From contig NC_056767.1 in NCBI RefSeq assembly GCF_018687715.1, positions 29,704,001 through 29,768,000 of the forward strand: DNA of 64,000 nucleotides, written 5' to 3'. Origin of the DNA: Carya illinoinensis (lineage: Eukaryota > Streptophyta > Magnoliopsida > Fagales > Juglandaceae). Shown one piece after another: positions 1 to 10,540 of the stretch. A program made the translations under genes and the position numbers. How positions within the stretch are numbered: position 1 is the first letter of the stretch; each line of letters starts with the position of its first letter. The notes under the pieces were generated by a model. That model made no database searches, had not been told where the DNA came from, and saw nothing but the letters and a program-made list of their open reading frames with translations.

Positions 1-188
1 TCGGGAACAACACACCAAAGGAAACCCACGAGAAAACAAATTCAATTCAAACCCAGATATATATATAGTCTCTATATATGCTTCATACTGAGATCCCACA
101 CGGTTCATTTTCTATGAGTGAAAGCATACATATATAGTTGTTCATATAATTAAAAACCTCTAATTCAACTTTTGCAGCAGATCTTAGG

Positions 189-824
189 GCCTGCTTGGGA
201 TTGCAGTGAGAGATCTAAAAAATCCGGTAGAACAGTCTAAAGTGCTTAAATGACAAAATTTATCCATTTGGTAATTTTACATCAAAGTACTTCTAAATTA
301 AAAAAAAGCATAAAACTACATTTCAACAAAGCATCAAAGTGATGTTTTTTGTTAAAAGCACTTTAAAAAAAGTAATCCATATTTTACCGTACTATGTATA
401 TTACAAAATGACCCTCATCATTTTAACATAATGACAACTTTGCACATTTATATTTTTCATTATTCTCGTATAATTTCCTCAAGATTTTGCTCATCAATAT
501 TTTTCATTCTTCTCCTATCACTTATGCATCGTTGAAGATATTTTCTTTTTCAATATAATTACTAAAAAATCTATTAAACTATTATTGTTATTATTTTATT
601 ATAATATTTGATTTTTATCCAGTATATGCCCTTTTATGTCATTTCTATATTAAAAAATGATTTTTTAATTTGTTTCCAAACAAATCTAATATGTTTGAAA
701 GTGTTTTAAACATACAGATCCCAAACAATAAATAGCTTTTTAATAGTAGAGCTTAATGTATTAAGCTTTAAGTTATAAGTATTAAGTTAAAAGTAATATT
801 TTCCACCACAACCCCTAAACATGC
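189..824. mobile_element. Non-autonomous DNA transposon (MITE-like), copy A
   Basis: The two ends form imperfect inverted repeats: the left end reads GCCTGCTTGGGATTGCAGTG and the right end, read backwards, GCATGTTTAGGGGTTGTGGT. The interior is AT-rich with no coding potential. A related copy with matching ends and a shared internal stretch (GTTTGAAAGT, then CCAAACA and TTTTTAATA) sits at 44026-44622, which supports a real repeat family. The ends resemble those of hAT-like MITEs in trees, but I could not see a clear 8-bp target duplication, so the superfamily is inferred. Confidence 0.6.
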
Positions 825-1003
825 ATTATTGTACCACTATAATAGTTTCATCACAAGAGCAACCATTCACTGTTATCAAGAATTCCAAAAGTTGATTTGA
901 AAACTCTCAAAACCTACTTCTTAACAATAGCCAAACTTAAAGGCCTGAAATCAGGCCCATATAGAGTATTCCAAGTTTCATACCGAAGTTAAGTACTCGA
1001 CAG

Positions 1004-1410
1004 TGTTAAGGATAGTGAAGACTCACCACAATAGAGGAATGACAACAAGAAGGACACGACATACTCGCACGACAGCGTACAGTAGGACAATAAGGCTGCT
1101 GATCATTCCCATGATAGAGTGAAGGAATTGAAGTAGGACCACGTCTGTGACAGAGGAGGCTAGGAGAATAAAACAAGAGAATAGAGAATATTGGAATAAC
1201 AGGATAGGGAAAAATGTCATAATATTAATGGATTAGGTTGTTGTAAATTGCCTATATTTATTGAAAGTAAATGCATTGTAAAGCACATGAAAAATATACT
1301 GAGTAATAGAGGACTGGGGTTTCTTTCTGAACTTTTGTCATATACATTCCAGGCTTGAATGTCCATAACTCAATATGGTAATCAGAGCCTCGTAAAGACT
1401 CACATCTACA
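1004..1410 (+). repeat. 5' LTR of copia element 1
   Basis: It starts TGTTAAGGATAGTGAAGACT and ends TCTACA, a TGT...ACA inverted terminal pair. It aligns along its full length with 6235-6642. A primer-binding-like motif TGGTAATCAGAGCC lies at about 1376-1389, inside the aligned segment. An alternative LTR end at 1372 (ACTCA) would place this motif directly downstream, as expected for initiator-Met tRNA priming. Confidence 0.85.
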
Positions 1411-1466
1411 TTTTCTTTTTTTTTTTACTTTCTTTCCATTCCCTCATCTATGCCTGTGCTTACTTC

Positions 1467-2450
1467 ATGGCAGACCCAGAAGTTTCAGAACCCGCACCTC
1501 ACAATGCCTCCAATATTCCCTTCCCCACCCCCCATCACACAATCAAATACTGTCAATCCTAACATTCTCAACTCTACAAATCATTCTATCAAAATATCAA
1601 ACTATTTATTGATAATTAACTTTTGTGGAAGGCTCAAATGATGTCTTTCCTCAAAGGTTATCAACTATATCATCACATGGATGGCTCTTGTGAAATGCCT
1701 CCCCCTATTGTTGATGGTGTTGAAAATCCGGAGTATGTTTTTGTCTGACAAACTTATTCTCTCTCCATTAAACTCCTCTCTGTTCGAGCAGGTGCTAGTG
1801 TAGGTCCTAGATTGTTCTTCCTCTCGTGAAGTCTGGTCTCCCCTTCAGAGTCTCTTTGTAGCACAGTCAAGTGCTCACATAATGCAAACGTAGTATCAAC
1901 TTGTGACTCTAAAAAAAGGTCCCGAGACCATTACGGCCTATTTTCACAAAGCCAAAGCCTTAGTAGCATCTATGGGTGTAGCTAGCCAGCCTTTTTCGGA
2001 CTCTGAGTTCTCCGTGTTTCTCCTAGAAGGGCTTGGCACCAATTATGACTCTCTTGTGACATCCCTAACCACTCGAGCTGATCCTCTTTCTCCTCACCGG
2101 ATATATAGCTTTCTCCTCAACCATGAGTCCCGTTTAGCTCACCAAACAACCACTCTTCTGAGTGCAAATCCTCTCACAGCTAATGTCACCACTACTAAAT
2201 CCTCTACATCGAATTCCCCTGGTTATTCTCCTTTTCATCGAGGCAGAGGGAGTCGCAATTTTAGGGGACGACGTGGTTAGGGTCGTGGTTCCTTTTTTGA
2301 TTCTGGTTGTGGTCCTATATGTTAAGTCTGTCACAAGCCTGGGCACTCAGCTCTCAATTGCTATCATCGTTTTGAACACAGCTACCAAACATCTCCACCT
2401 TCACACTTGTCAACAAATATAACTATAACTGCCCCACCTTTTGCTCATAT
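1467..2450 (+). pseudogene. Broken gag region of copia element 1
   Basis: The ATG at 1467 opens a typical plant copia gag start (MADPEVSEP...). The segment from 1903 to 2280 reads as the gag core (sequence around ITAYFHKAKAL and FLLEGLG). A CCHC zinc knuckle (C-x2-C-x4-H-x4-C, ending GHSALNC) is recognisable near 2315-2370, with an in-frame stop just before it. Several frameshifts and stops separate these blocks. In a working element this protein forms the virus-like particle; here it cannot be made in full. Confidence 0.8.
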
Positions 2451-5400
2451 TCACTCATGGTTTCTAGATACTGCAGCGACTTCTCATTTTACACCAGACC
2501 TCACTAATTTCAATTTAGACTTTATCTCATATCAAGACTCCGATCAAGTAAGCATTGGAGATGGTTCTACTATGCCCATTCAGCACAATGGAGCTGCCAA
2601 CCTTCATACCTTTTCTGGCAACTTCTTACTCTCTCAAATCTTACATGTTCCTTCTCTTACTAGAAATTTACTCTCTGTCCGTCAGTTTTGTGAAGATAAC
2701 AGTGTCTATTTTGAATTTCATTCCATTTTTTTTCTTTGTGAAGGATTCTCATACTAGGGCGGTTCTTCTTCGGGGCATCGTTAAAGACGACTTGTATGTC
2801 CTAGCTGCTGACTCCACACCATCACCCATTCCTCTTCAATCAAACATTGGTGAGCGCACATCAACTGATCACTGGCACACTCAGCTTGGTCATCCTTCAT
2901 CACGCATCACCAACCTCACACTTAAGAATTTTCAACTTCCTCTCAATTCCAACAAAACCATGCAACCATGTTTAGCATGTTTTCAGTCAAAGTCCCATTC
3001 TCCTCCTCCCCCCTTGTCCCCTTCTCAATCTAAGCACTTTGATTTAATGTTTTTAGATGTATGGATTCCGGCCCCAATGTTATCTTCGAATGGTTGTAAG
3101 TTTTATTTGCTATAATAGATGACAATACCAAATATATTTGGTTGTTTCCCATTTAGTCCAAATCAGAAGTCTCGGCTATTTTTCTTGCATTTAGGCAATT
3201 TGTCAACAATTATTTTTCAACTAAAATTAAAGCTATGCAATCGGATTTTGGGGGTGAATTTCAACATCTTCAAAAAATTCTTTATACTCGTGGGATTATA
3301 CATCGTCTTATTTGTCCTTGCTCCCACGCTTAGAATGGGACTATTGAGTGACATCTTAGGCACATAGTTGAAACCGATCTTGCTCTTCTTGCTCACTCCT
3401 CCATGCCGCCCCTTAAATGTTGGTCGGAGGCTTTTAAAACTGTAGTTTTTCTAATTAATAGAATGTCTACGCCCATTTTACAAAATAAATCACCCTTTCA
3501 AATTTTATTTCATAAAAATCTTGATTACAAATTTCTTCATGTCTTTGGATCAGCTTGTTGGCCCAATTTACAGCCATTTAATAGACATAAAATGGATCTT
3601 CGATCCAAACTATGTGTCTTTATGGGCTATAGTCTTGATAATAAGAGTTATATGTATCTTGAACATTTGTCGGGCTGGACTTATATCTCTAGGGATGTTT
3701 TATTCAATGAAATCCAATTTCCCTTTGCAAATCATTCAACTCCGAGCCCAGTTAAACCTACTGGTTCTCTAAACAAGCATCCCAGCCTTTGGTTCAACTT
3801 ACCTAAAATCCAACCAACTTGGTCCATTCCATGCAGCCTGTCTTCTGTTATATCCTCACACACGGTCACCTCAGCTGCCAATTCCAGCCCACCTATCCTC
3901 ACACACGGTCACCTCTCCTCACTCCCACAAACACTAGCCCACCTCATTTCAGCCTAACACCTACTCCACCCTACTTACCCAAATGCAACCCAACTCACAA
4001 TCAAATGCCTTCATCGTCTAGGGTTCTTGAGACTTCTCCTAAAAATCTCACAGCGGCGCCTCACAATGCTCCAGTGTCTCCTGCACCTTCCCACACCGAT
4101 GAGTCATCCTCTAGACCTACCCATCCTATGATCACTAGGAGTAAGGTAAATACTCGAAAACCCCTCATTCATATGGATGGTACCATTTCCTAGCCTACCA
4201 AAACACACTCTGCTTCACTCACCACATCCACACCAATCACGGTCCCTAAGGAACCCACAGCATACACAGAAGCCATGAAATTTTCTGAGTGGCATGAGGC
4301 TATGCAAACCAAGTTTCATGCTCTGTTACATAACCGAACGTGGGACTTGGTTCCTCCATCTGCCACCTTCAACATTTTGGGTCCTAAATGGATACTCAAA
4401 AAAAAGAGGAAGGCTGATGGAACACTTGAGAGGCGCAAGGCTCGCCTTGTAGCCAAAGGGTTTCACCAGCAACCCGGGGTTGATTATGTCGAGACTCTCT
4501 CTTCAGCGGTTAAACCCACTACCATCCGCATTATTCTTTCATTGGCTATTTCATCTAATTGGTCTCTGCAACAAGTGGACATACAAAATGCCTTTCTTCG
4601 CGGTGATCTCGAAGAAGCTGTTTATATGCAAAAACCTGCTAGGTTTGTGCATCCTGAGTATCCTTCATATGTGTGTAAGCTCAGATAGGCCATTTATGGT
4701 CTTAAATGACCTTAAACAGGCTCCTAGAGTATGGCTTTCAAAACTCAGTAATAAACTGCTTCTTTAGGGTTTTCAAGAATCTAAATCTGATACATCACTG
4801 TTTGCATATAGAAATGCCTCCAATGTTATCTTTGTTTTGATCTATGTGGATGACATCATTGTTACGGGCTCAGATTCTACTTTAATTTCAGAATTCATTT
4901 CGGCTCTTGGCATTGCTTTCCCTATCAAACACCTAGGACAATTGCATTATTTCTTAGGTATTGAAATATGTCAAAATAGTGATGGTCTCTTTTTGTGTCA
5001 ATCTATATATATTTTGGATTTGCTACAAAGAACAAACATGCATAATGCGAAAACAGTTTCGACACCTATGTCTGTCACCACAAAACTTTCAGCTTTTAAT
5101 AGTTCTCCCTTTGAAGACCCACTCACTTCTAGGAGTGTAGTTGGTAGCCTTCAATATTTGTCATTTACTCGTCTAGACATATCTTTTGCTGTTAACAAAG
5201 TCTGTCAATACATGCACGATCCAAAAAATACATGTGATACCCCTATATGATAAGATTGAAGGTAGGTGATGTATGAGATCCCACATTACTTAGGAATGAA
5301 AAGTTCTTGCTCTTTATAAGGCTCCAATTGTATCATTGACTAGTCCTTTTGGAGTATAGATCATGTGATTTAGGCCTTTTATTGGGACATTACAAATGGA

Positions 5401-6234
5401 ATCAGAGCCTATCCCAACCAGAAATGTAGAACTTGAGCCGTGCCACCTACAACAAACAGGCCCGATGAGGACGACGAGAATTTAAAGGGGGTAGATTGTG
5501 ATACCCCCATATGATAAGATTAAGGGTAGGTGGTGTATAGGATCCCACATTGCTTGGGAATAAAAAGTTCTTGCTCTTTATAAGATTCCAATAAGGTTCC
5601 AAATGTATCATTGACTAGTTCTTTTGGAGTATAGATCATGTAGTTTGGGCCTTCCATTAGGGCGTTACAATACACATTGGCAAGTTGTCAAGAGAATCCG
5701 TAGGTATCTTAATCACACTTCTCATTTGTCCTATTTTTCTCCAAGTCTTCTTCAAGTCAAATTTCTGCCTTCTCTGATACTGATTGGGCTTGATGCCCCG
5801 ATGATAGAAAATCTACTAGAGGATTTTGTGTATTTTTTGGGTCTCATTTGATTCCTTGAGGCTCTAAAAAGTAGTCCACTATTGCTTGCTCTTCAACTGA
5901 GGCTGAATATAAAGCCATTCCTAATACCAACTATGAAGTATTATGGATTCAATCTCTTTTACAAGACTTGGAAAGCTCCACCAAAGTTGTGGTGTTACAA
6001 TTTGGGGGCAATTTATTTAACAGTAAATCCAATTCTACATGCAAGAACAAAACATGTAGAATTAGATTATCACTTTGTAAGAAAAAGAGTTGCAACCAAG
6101 ACCCTCACTGTGTCATTTTTGTCTAGCAAAGATCAGCTTGCAGACATCATGACCAAACCTTTGTCTATTGCTCATTTCACTTTCCTCCGTTCAAGCCTCA
6201 CTCTCAACCCAGTGTCGCTTGAAGCGCTGGGGGC
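2451..6234 (+). pseudogene. Broken pol region of copia element 1
   Basis: Protease is marked by FLDTAAT near 2460, where copia proteases normally have D-S/T-G, so the glycine is replaced. The pre-integrase H-H-C-C finger (HWHTQLGHPS ... C..C) is at about 2870-2990, followed by degraded integrase core to about 3700. A proline/serine-rich linker runs to about 4200. Reverse transcriptase covers about 4275-5000, with the catalytic YVDDI at about 4840. RNase H remnants (ARTKHVELDYH) lie at about 6045-6080. Many stops and frameshifts are visible, for example at 3115, 3367, 4193 and 4688. The order integrase before reverse transcriptase identifies the Ty1/copia class. Confidence 0.88.
5233..5669 (+). 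mobile_element. TRIM (terminal-repeat retrotransposon in miniature) nested in copia pol
   Basis: Short terminal direct repeats lie at 5233-5394 (162 bp) and 5497-5669 (173 bp); both begin TGTGATACCCC and end TTACA. A primer-binding site TGGAATCAGAGCC (about 5397-5409) follows the first repeat. A purine tract TTTAAAGGGGGTAGAT directly precedes the second. The flanking pentamer ATACA occurs at 5228-5232 and 5670-5674, a perfect target duplication. The interior of about 100 bp has no coding capacity, so it must have moved using enzymes of another element. Each terminal repeat contains TCCCACATT and, downstream, TTTATAAG, a promoter-like arrangement. Confidence 0.93.
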
Positions 6235-6642
6235 TGTTATGGATAATGAAGACTTATCACAAGAGAGGAATGGCAACAAGAAGGACACGGCATAGTCGCA
6301 TGACAGAGTATAGCAAGACAACAAGGCTGCTGATCATTCCCATGACAAAGTGAAGGAATTGAAGCAGGACCACATCTATGACAGAGGAAGCTAGGAGAAC
6401 AAAACAAGAGAATTGGGAATATTGGAATAACAAGACACGGACAAATGTCATAATATTAATGGATTAGGTTGTTGTAAATTGCAAATATATACTGATTGTA
6501 AATGCATTGTAAAGCACACAAAAAATATACTGAGTAATAGAGGACTGAGGTTTTCTTTCTGAACTTTTGTCATATACATTCCAGGCTTGAATTTCCATAA
6601 CTCAATATGGTAATCAATGCCTTGTAAAGACTCAGGTCTACA
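6235..6642 (+). repeat. 3' LTR of copia element 1
   Basis: It begins TGTTATGGATAATGAAGACT and ends TCTACA, aligning with 1004-1410. A short G-rich tract (CTGGGGGC) directly precedes it, consistent with a polypurine tract. The primer-site-like motif is present here too but altered (TGGTAATCAATGCC). Confidence 0.85.
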
Positions 6643-7149
6643 TTTTTTTTACTCACGCCTACAATAATTTATAGTTCAAACTACAAAATCAGTTGTCCCT
6701 AAAAAGCATGGCCGTTCAAAAGGTTTGTTATATTCGTTCACATAGCTACAATTCTATTCAAATGGTACCAATCATGTTCGAATGGTAATAAATATGTTCG
6801 AATAGTAATAATTAATGTGTTCGAAAAACTACAATTGTGTTTGAACTATGCTAAACCCATATGAACATATACATCCATTCGAACGGATTATATTCCGTTA
6901 CAACATAAATTTCAACCAAATATTGCCCGAGAAGTAAAACATGCTATTTTTTTTTTTTTTCAATTCACAAACTTCGTTTGAACAAGGATAGTTTCAATTT
7001 GAGCATGAAGTTCACACTAAAGATATTAATTGGACTACAAGCACAGCTAAAAGTCCAGTCTCTAAAATCATATTTCCAAGGAAGCAGGTTAATTAGATTA
7101 TCACAACCCTCTTCTATCCACAAAGCTGACCTTTTTCAATGGGAAACAA
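6643..7149. other. Non-coding stretch with GTTCGAA-rich imperfect repeats
   Basis: No gene is visible. Between about 6715 and 6900 the motif GTTCGAA or TTCGAACG recurs many times on both strands within AT-rich DNA, giving a loosely repetitive block. The remainder is unremarkable. Confidence 0.4.
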
Positions 7150-7378
7150 TTTTTTTTATTGGCACTAGCTCCTCGGGAACAACGCCCCAACTAATCCCAG
7201 GGGTGTACAAGCCCTTAACATAGAGTTTTCTGCACATGCTCTTCAAGTAATTTCAGGAAAAAAACCCTCAGTCTGATTCCCTTTAAAGATTGTTTGCACC
7301 CAAAGAGATTTGAACCTTAGATTTAGAGGAGGATACCCTTAAGCTCAAGGTCTTTACCACTTGAGCCAGTCCTTATGG
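7150..7378 (-). mobile_element. tRNA-derived SINE
   Basis: On the minus strand the element starts near AAGGACTGGCTCAAGTGGTA, with a Pol III A box (TGGCTCAAGTGG, plus-strand 7358-7369) and a B box (GGTTCAAATCTC, 7305-7316). It continues through a tRNA-unrelated body and ends AGTGCCAATAAAAAAAA (the T run at 7150-7157 on the plus strand). This head-body-A-tail order is the SINE hallmark. Clear flanking direct repeats were not found, so the exact ends are approximate. Confidence 0.8.
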
Positions 7379-7756
7379 GCTAATAAGCAACTTTTCAATT
7401 GAAAAGATAATTGAAAGAGTTCAACAGAGATAGGAATCATGCATCCACTTTAATAGTATATCATCTTTCTAACCAAAGAAAGCTATTCATATAAAAAAAA
7501 AATCTATTGTGAGGTTTGGATACTTGCAATTGCAAGGTATGCACCGATTTCAAAAAATTAATAAACAACATTTCCAAATAAAGCTAGCAAAATTTTCTCA
7601 AGAGATCTTCCTTTTCAATTCATCAATATTGCGTCGATTGAATAATCTTAAAGTAATAGATTAGCAAACAATCAATATGTTGGAGCACTACACTAGCTAG
7701 GATTTTGGATCAAAGATCCAAGATAGGTATACTAGCCTTGTCAAGTGTTTCGAATA

Positions 7757-7918
7757 TTAGTAATGCTAGGTATAAACCCCAAATGTATAAGCCTTTTGTA
7801 AAAAAGTGGGTTCCATCAAGAAAAAAGTGAGCTTTTCACACTTTTCTATGGTAGGATCCAACTTTTTATAAAGGGCTTGTGCGAGACTTGTACATTTGGG
7901 GCTTGTATATATCATTTC
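7757..7918. mobile_element. MITE, AATGCTA...CATTT family
   Basis: Imperfect inverted ends: GCTAGGTATAAACCCCAAAT on the left and, read backwards from the right, GATATATACAAGCCCCAAAT. No coding potential. Structurally related copies occur at 25629-25795, 35707-35852, 42245-42405 and elsewhere in the window. Confidence 0.6.
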
Positions 7919-8087
7919 TCTTTAAATAGTGTACATGAGTTGTTGTAATAATTAAAAGAATATGTTAACAAGGGGAAGTTATATGGGTATTTTGATTGCT
8001 TTAAGTTTCTAGGTTTTGAAAATTCTAATCTTGTTTTACTTAGAATTGACCTAAGAAGCCCTAGCTACACCTAAGAAACCCTTGTTG

Positions 8088-8501
8088 CCACCACAGACAA
8101 GACCAACAAGCTTCGGCAACTCCTCTAAGGACACTCTGGCGACAACTTTCCCTTCGGCAAATGAAGCCCTCTTAGGAAAGCTTCCATTTCTCTTTGTCGA
8201 CGCGGATCTAGTACTTGTGCTATTGCCACCGTCATAGCCAAGGCTAACAGATTCTGTGACTCCTCTAAGGATACTCCATTGACGACATTCCATCTGGCGA
8301 CTAAAATCCTCTCAGTAAGTTTTCCACTTGGCTTTGTCAACGTAGTCTTGGTGTAGAAAGACCCTAGGCTTCCACCACTGTCACAGACAAGGTCGACGGG
8401 CTCTAGCGACTCCTCTAATTAAGGACATTCCGGCAAGCGGGATCTAATTAGGAAGCCTTCCATTTGGCTTTGTCGACACATATTTGGAGTAGAAAAAGTT
8501 T
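8088..8501 (+). repeat. Three imperfect tandem units of about 140 bp in the LINE leader
   Basis: Units start at about 8088, 8226 and 8372, each opening with CCACC. Each carries a copy of GACTCCTCTAAGGA-like sequence, a TCTGGCGAC or CGGCAAGC stretch, and TTCCA(T/C)TTGGCTTTGTCGAC-like sequence. They differ by substitutions and small indels. Tandem units in the 5' leader are common in plant LINEs and could act as a promoter. Confidence 0.75.
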
Positions 8502-8570
8502 AGATCTAGGGGAAAAAGCTCAGACCTACAAGGTTGCTCGCTTGCTCCACTGGTTTGCTACTCCAGTGGA

Positions 8571-10289
8571 ATGAGTGCACAAATGGCTATTTCCAGTGAT
8601 GACTATAAAAAAGAGTTCTTTGTTTCACTAAGCGATCACATCATTATGGGTCAATTTTTACACTTTTGGATGGAATCCAAGACATTCAAATTTTTATTAG
8701 AGAAATGAAGGTCCTCAATAAAAGTTGTGGAGAAGAGTAGAAGGGTTTGGAAGTCTCTAGTTATGGGATGTAGCGGAATAAGATGGCTAGTGGATATGGT
8801 GGAAGCTGTGTTTCAGGCAGAAAGAAAATTGGAATTCATCAAACACATGCACGAACGAAATAGAGCGTTCAAGGCTCAACGATGCTCCAACGTACACTAT
8901 AGATTCTTATCTATAATTGAATATGGAGAAGGAGGTCAATGAGGGGTTCTAGTCATTCTAGAAGGATATGAAGGCATAGGTTGGGAAAATTTGTTGTCGA
9001 GTTGCACAAATTCGCTAATCGTTTTCCTGGCAATCATGGAGATGGGGCATCGGGGAAATGCCAACATAATTTATTTGCTCATGAGAACGACAATATTGGT
9101 GTGAAAAAGACCCGAGCATAACCACGGTAGTGAGGGAATCATATGTAGAAGATCTGAATACGGGTCCTATTTTGGTGAATCAGTTTGCTAATAGGGGCAA
9201 GAAGGGAAGCAGCGAAAGGGGTCTGCAACCTCCACAGATTGTACATGGAAATATTCCAAGTCAAAAGGGTTTCGACTTGGATGGTTTGGGTCTTCCTAAT
9301 GGCATGCACTGTATATTGAGAGAGATACAAAACCAGCTTGTTGAGTTGAAGGCAGCGATTGTTATGTTATTTAGAAAAAAATTGAAGGGATAGGTATGAT
9401 AATAGATGGTAATGGTGTTGTAAGGCCCAATAAGGGTGAGGTTGGCGTGTTAAGTGATGGGCTGAATGCTAAAAAATTAAATAAAGGAAGAAAGAAAGTT
9501 GGGTTTGGCCCGATTTCAATATCTAGACCTAGGCGAGAGAGTATGGAGGGTCAAAAGGATAAGCGGGTCATCTATATTCAAAGTATAAGGTTCTACGTCA
9601 AGTATTGGTGTGAAGAGGAGTGAAGTGGATTGCCCTCACCAAAGTTGACTTAGAAATTGTCGACTAGTTGTGCAGCCAATGCTCTTTTCGTCGAATTGAG
9701 GGCAACCACGACAGAACCTGAGGTATTATTGAGTTCTAGGGGAGTTTTCGCTTATCTCAAACTCCAAATGGCGACCAAGGTTCCACTACCCATGTTGAAG
9801 GGAACCAATGTGGAGGAGACGAGAGATTTAGGAATATGTTTGAGGAAGGGATGAGGTTGTCATTGGTGCCTTGCGAGGGGGAATTTTTAGGGCCTAGCCC
9901 ATAGTTTGGAGTGGAGTCTGCAGAAGAAGTTGTCCCCCTGATCTCTCCCACCGATTAGCAATATAGCTGATTCATCATTGAATTGGGTTTTGGACAAGGT
10001 AAATGAGATACAGTGTGTGGGGATTACCTGTGAAGGATTTGAGGACCAATTCATAGCACTACACACTGCAATAAAGGTGGGTCATGTATTAGGCAAAAAA
10101 TCAAGATCTAAGAAGAGCAGAGAGCTAAAGCGTCTTACATGGACAATCAACTATGAAAATAAAGGAGGTCGTTCAAGTCAAGAGAGGACCAAGGGAATAT
10201 ATAACCAATTATATATTGTTAGTAGGACAAGTGTGTTGGGGAATTTACAGTTGCTTGGTATATGGGTAAAATTTGGTTTGGTGGGATAG
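8571..10289 (+). pseudogene. LINE ORF1-like remnant
   Basis: The ATG at 8571 opens a frame that stops at the end of about 44 codons, then coding-like sequence resumes at 8727 (RRVWKSLVMGC, then RFLSIIEYGEGGQ) and continues past 8942 in shifted frames. The final block (9978-10289) contains VNEIQCVGITCEGFEDQ and SKKSRELKRLTWTINYE, a pattern I recognise from the end of plant L1-type ORF1 proteins, just before the endonuclease ORF. In intact relatives the N-terminal part resembles nucleic-acid-binding DUF4283-type domains. At least five frame breaks show it is not functional. Family assignment is from memory of such sequences and would need a search. Confidence 0.6.
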
Positions 10290-10326
10290 GCATTGTTGCA
10301 CTAGTGGTGGTTTGGGGAAGGTGCAT

Positions 10327-10362
10327 TTTTGGGCTTGGGCTTGGGCTTGGGCTTGGGCTTTG
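10327..10362 (+). repeat. TTGGGC hexanucleotide microsatellite
   Basis: About five uninterrupted copies of TTGGGC lie inside the 3' part of the LINE-derived insertion. This may be a normal part of the LINE tail region. Confidence 0.8.
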
Positions 10363-10540
10363 TTAGGTTCATTTTCCTAGATGGGTTTGTTGTTGGGCTA
10401 GGGCTTTGTTGAGTTATTGTTCCTTACATCTTTTTTTCATCCTAACTAGGTCTTTTCTCATATATACATCCAATGTACGTGACTAAGCCTATTGGTATTA
10501 ATAAATTTTTACTTATAAAACAAAGTTCTATGGGTTGTTT

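Larger units (their letters stand above)
1004..6642 (+). mobile_element. Decayed Ty1/copia LTR retrotransposon (plus strand) with a nested TRIM
   Basis: Two direct LTRs of about 407 bp (1004-1410 and 6235-6642) flank gag and pol remains in Ty1/copia order: gag with zinc knuckle, protease, integrase, reverse transcriptase, RNase H. The LTRs differ at many positions, so the insertion is old. All reading frames are broken by stops and frameshifts, so the element is not autonomous. A TRIM of 437 bp (5233-5669) is inserted in the pol region. The base string before the first LTR (GACAG) is not repeated after the second, so the target duplication is lost or the outer boundary is slightly off. Confidence 0.93.
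7994..10522 (+). mobile_element. LINE-derived insertion lacking ORF2
   Basis: The segment is flanked by 18-bp direct repeats matching at 15 positions (7976-7993 AAGTTATATGGGTATTTT; 10523-10540 AAGTTCTATGGGTTGTTT), the long target duplications expected of LINEs. It contains a leader with three tandem units (8088-8501), degraded ORF1-type coding sequence (8571-10289), and a tail ending in ATTAATAAATTTTTACTTA, a form I associate with plant L1-type 3' ends. No reverse transcriptase or endonuclease sequence is present between the ORF1 remains and the tail, so ORF2 has been deleted or was never there. Confidence 0.7.

Noticed and set aside
983..993. CCGAAGTTAAG, identical to part of plant 5S rRNA, just before copia element 1 (suggesting a Cassandra TRIM)
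   Set aside because: Only 11 bases match and the flanking sequence does not continue as 5S rRNA. No terminal repeats surround it.
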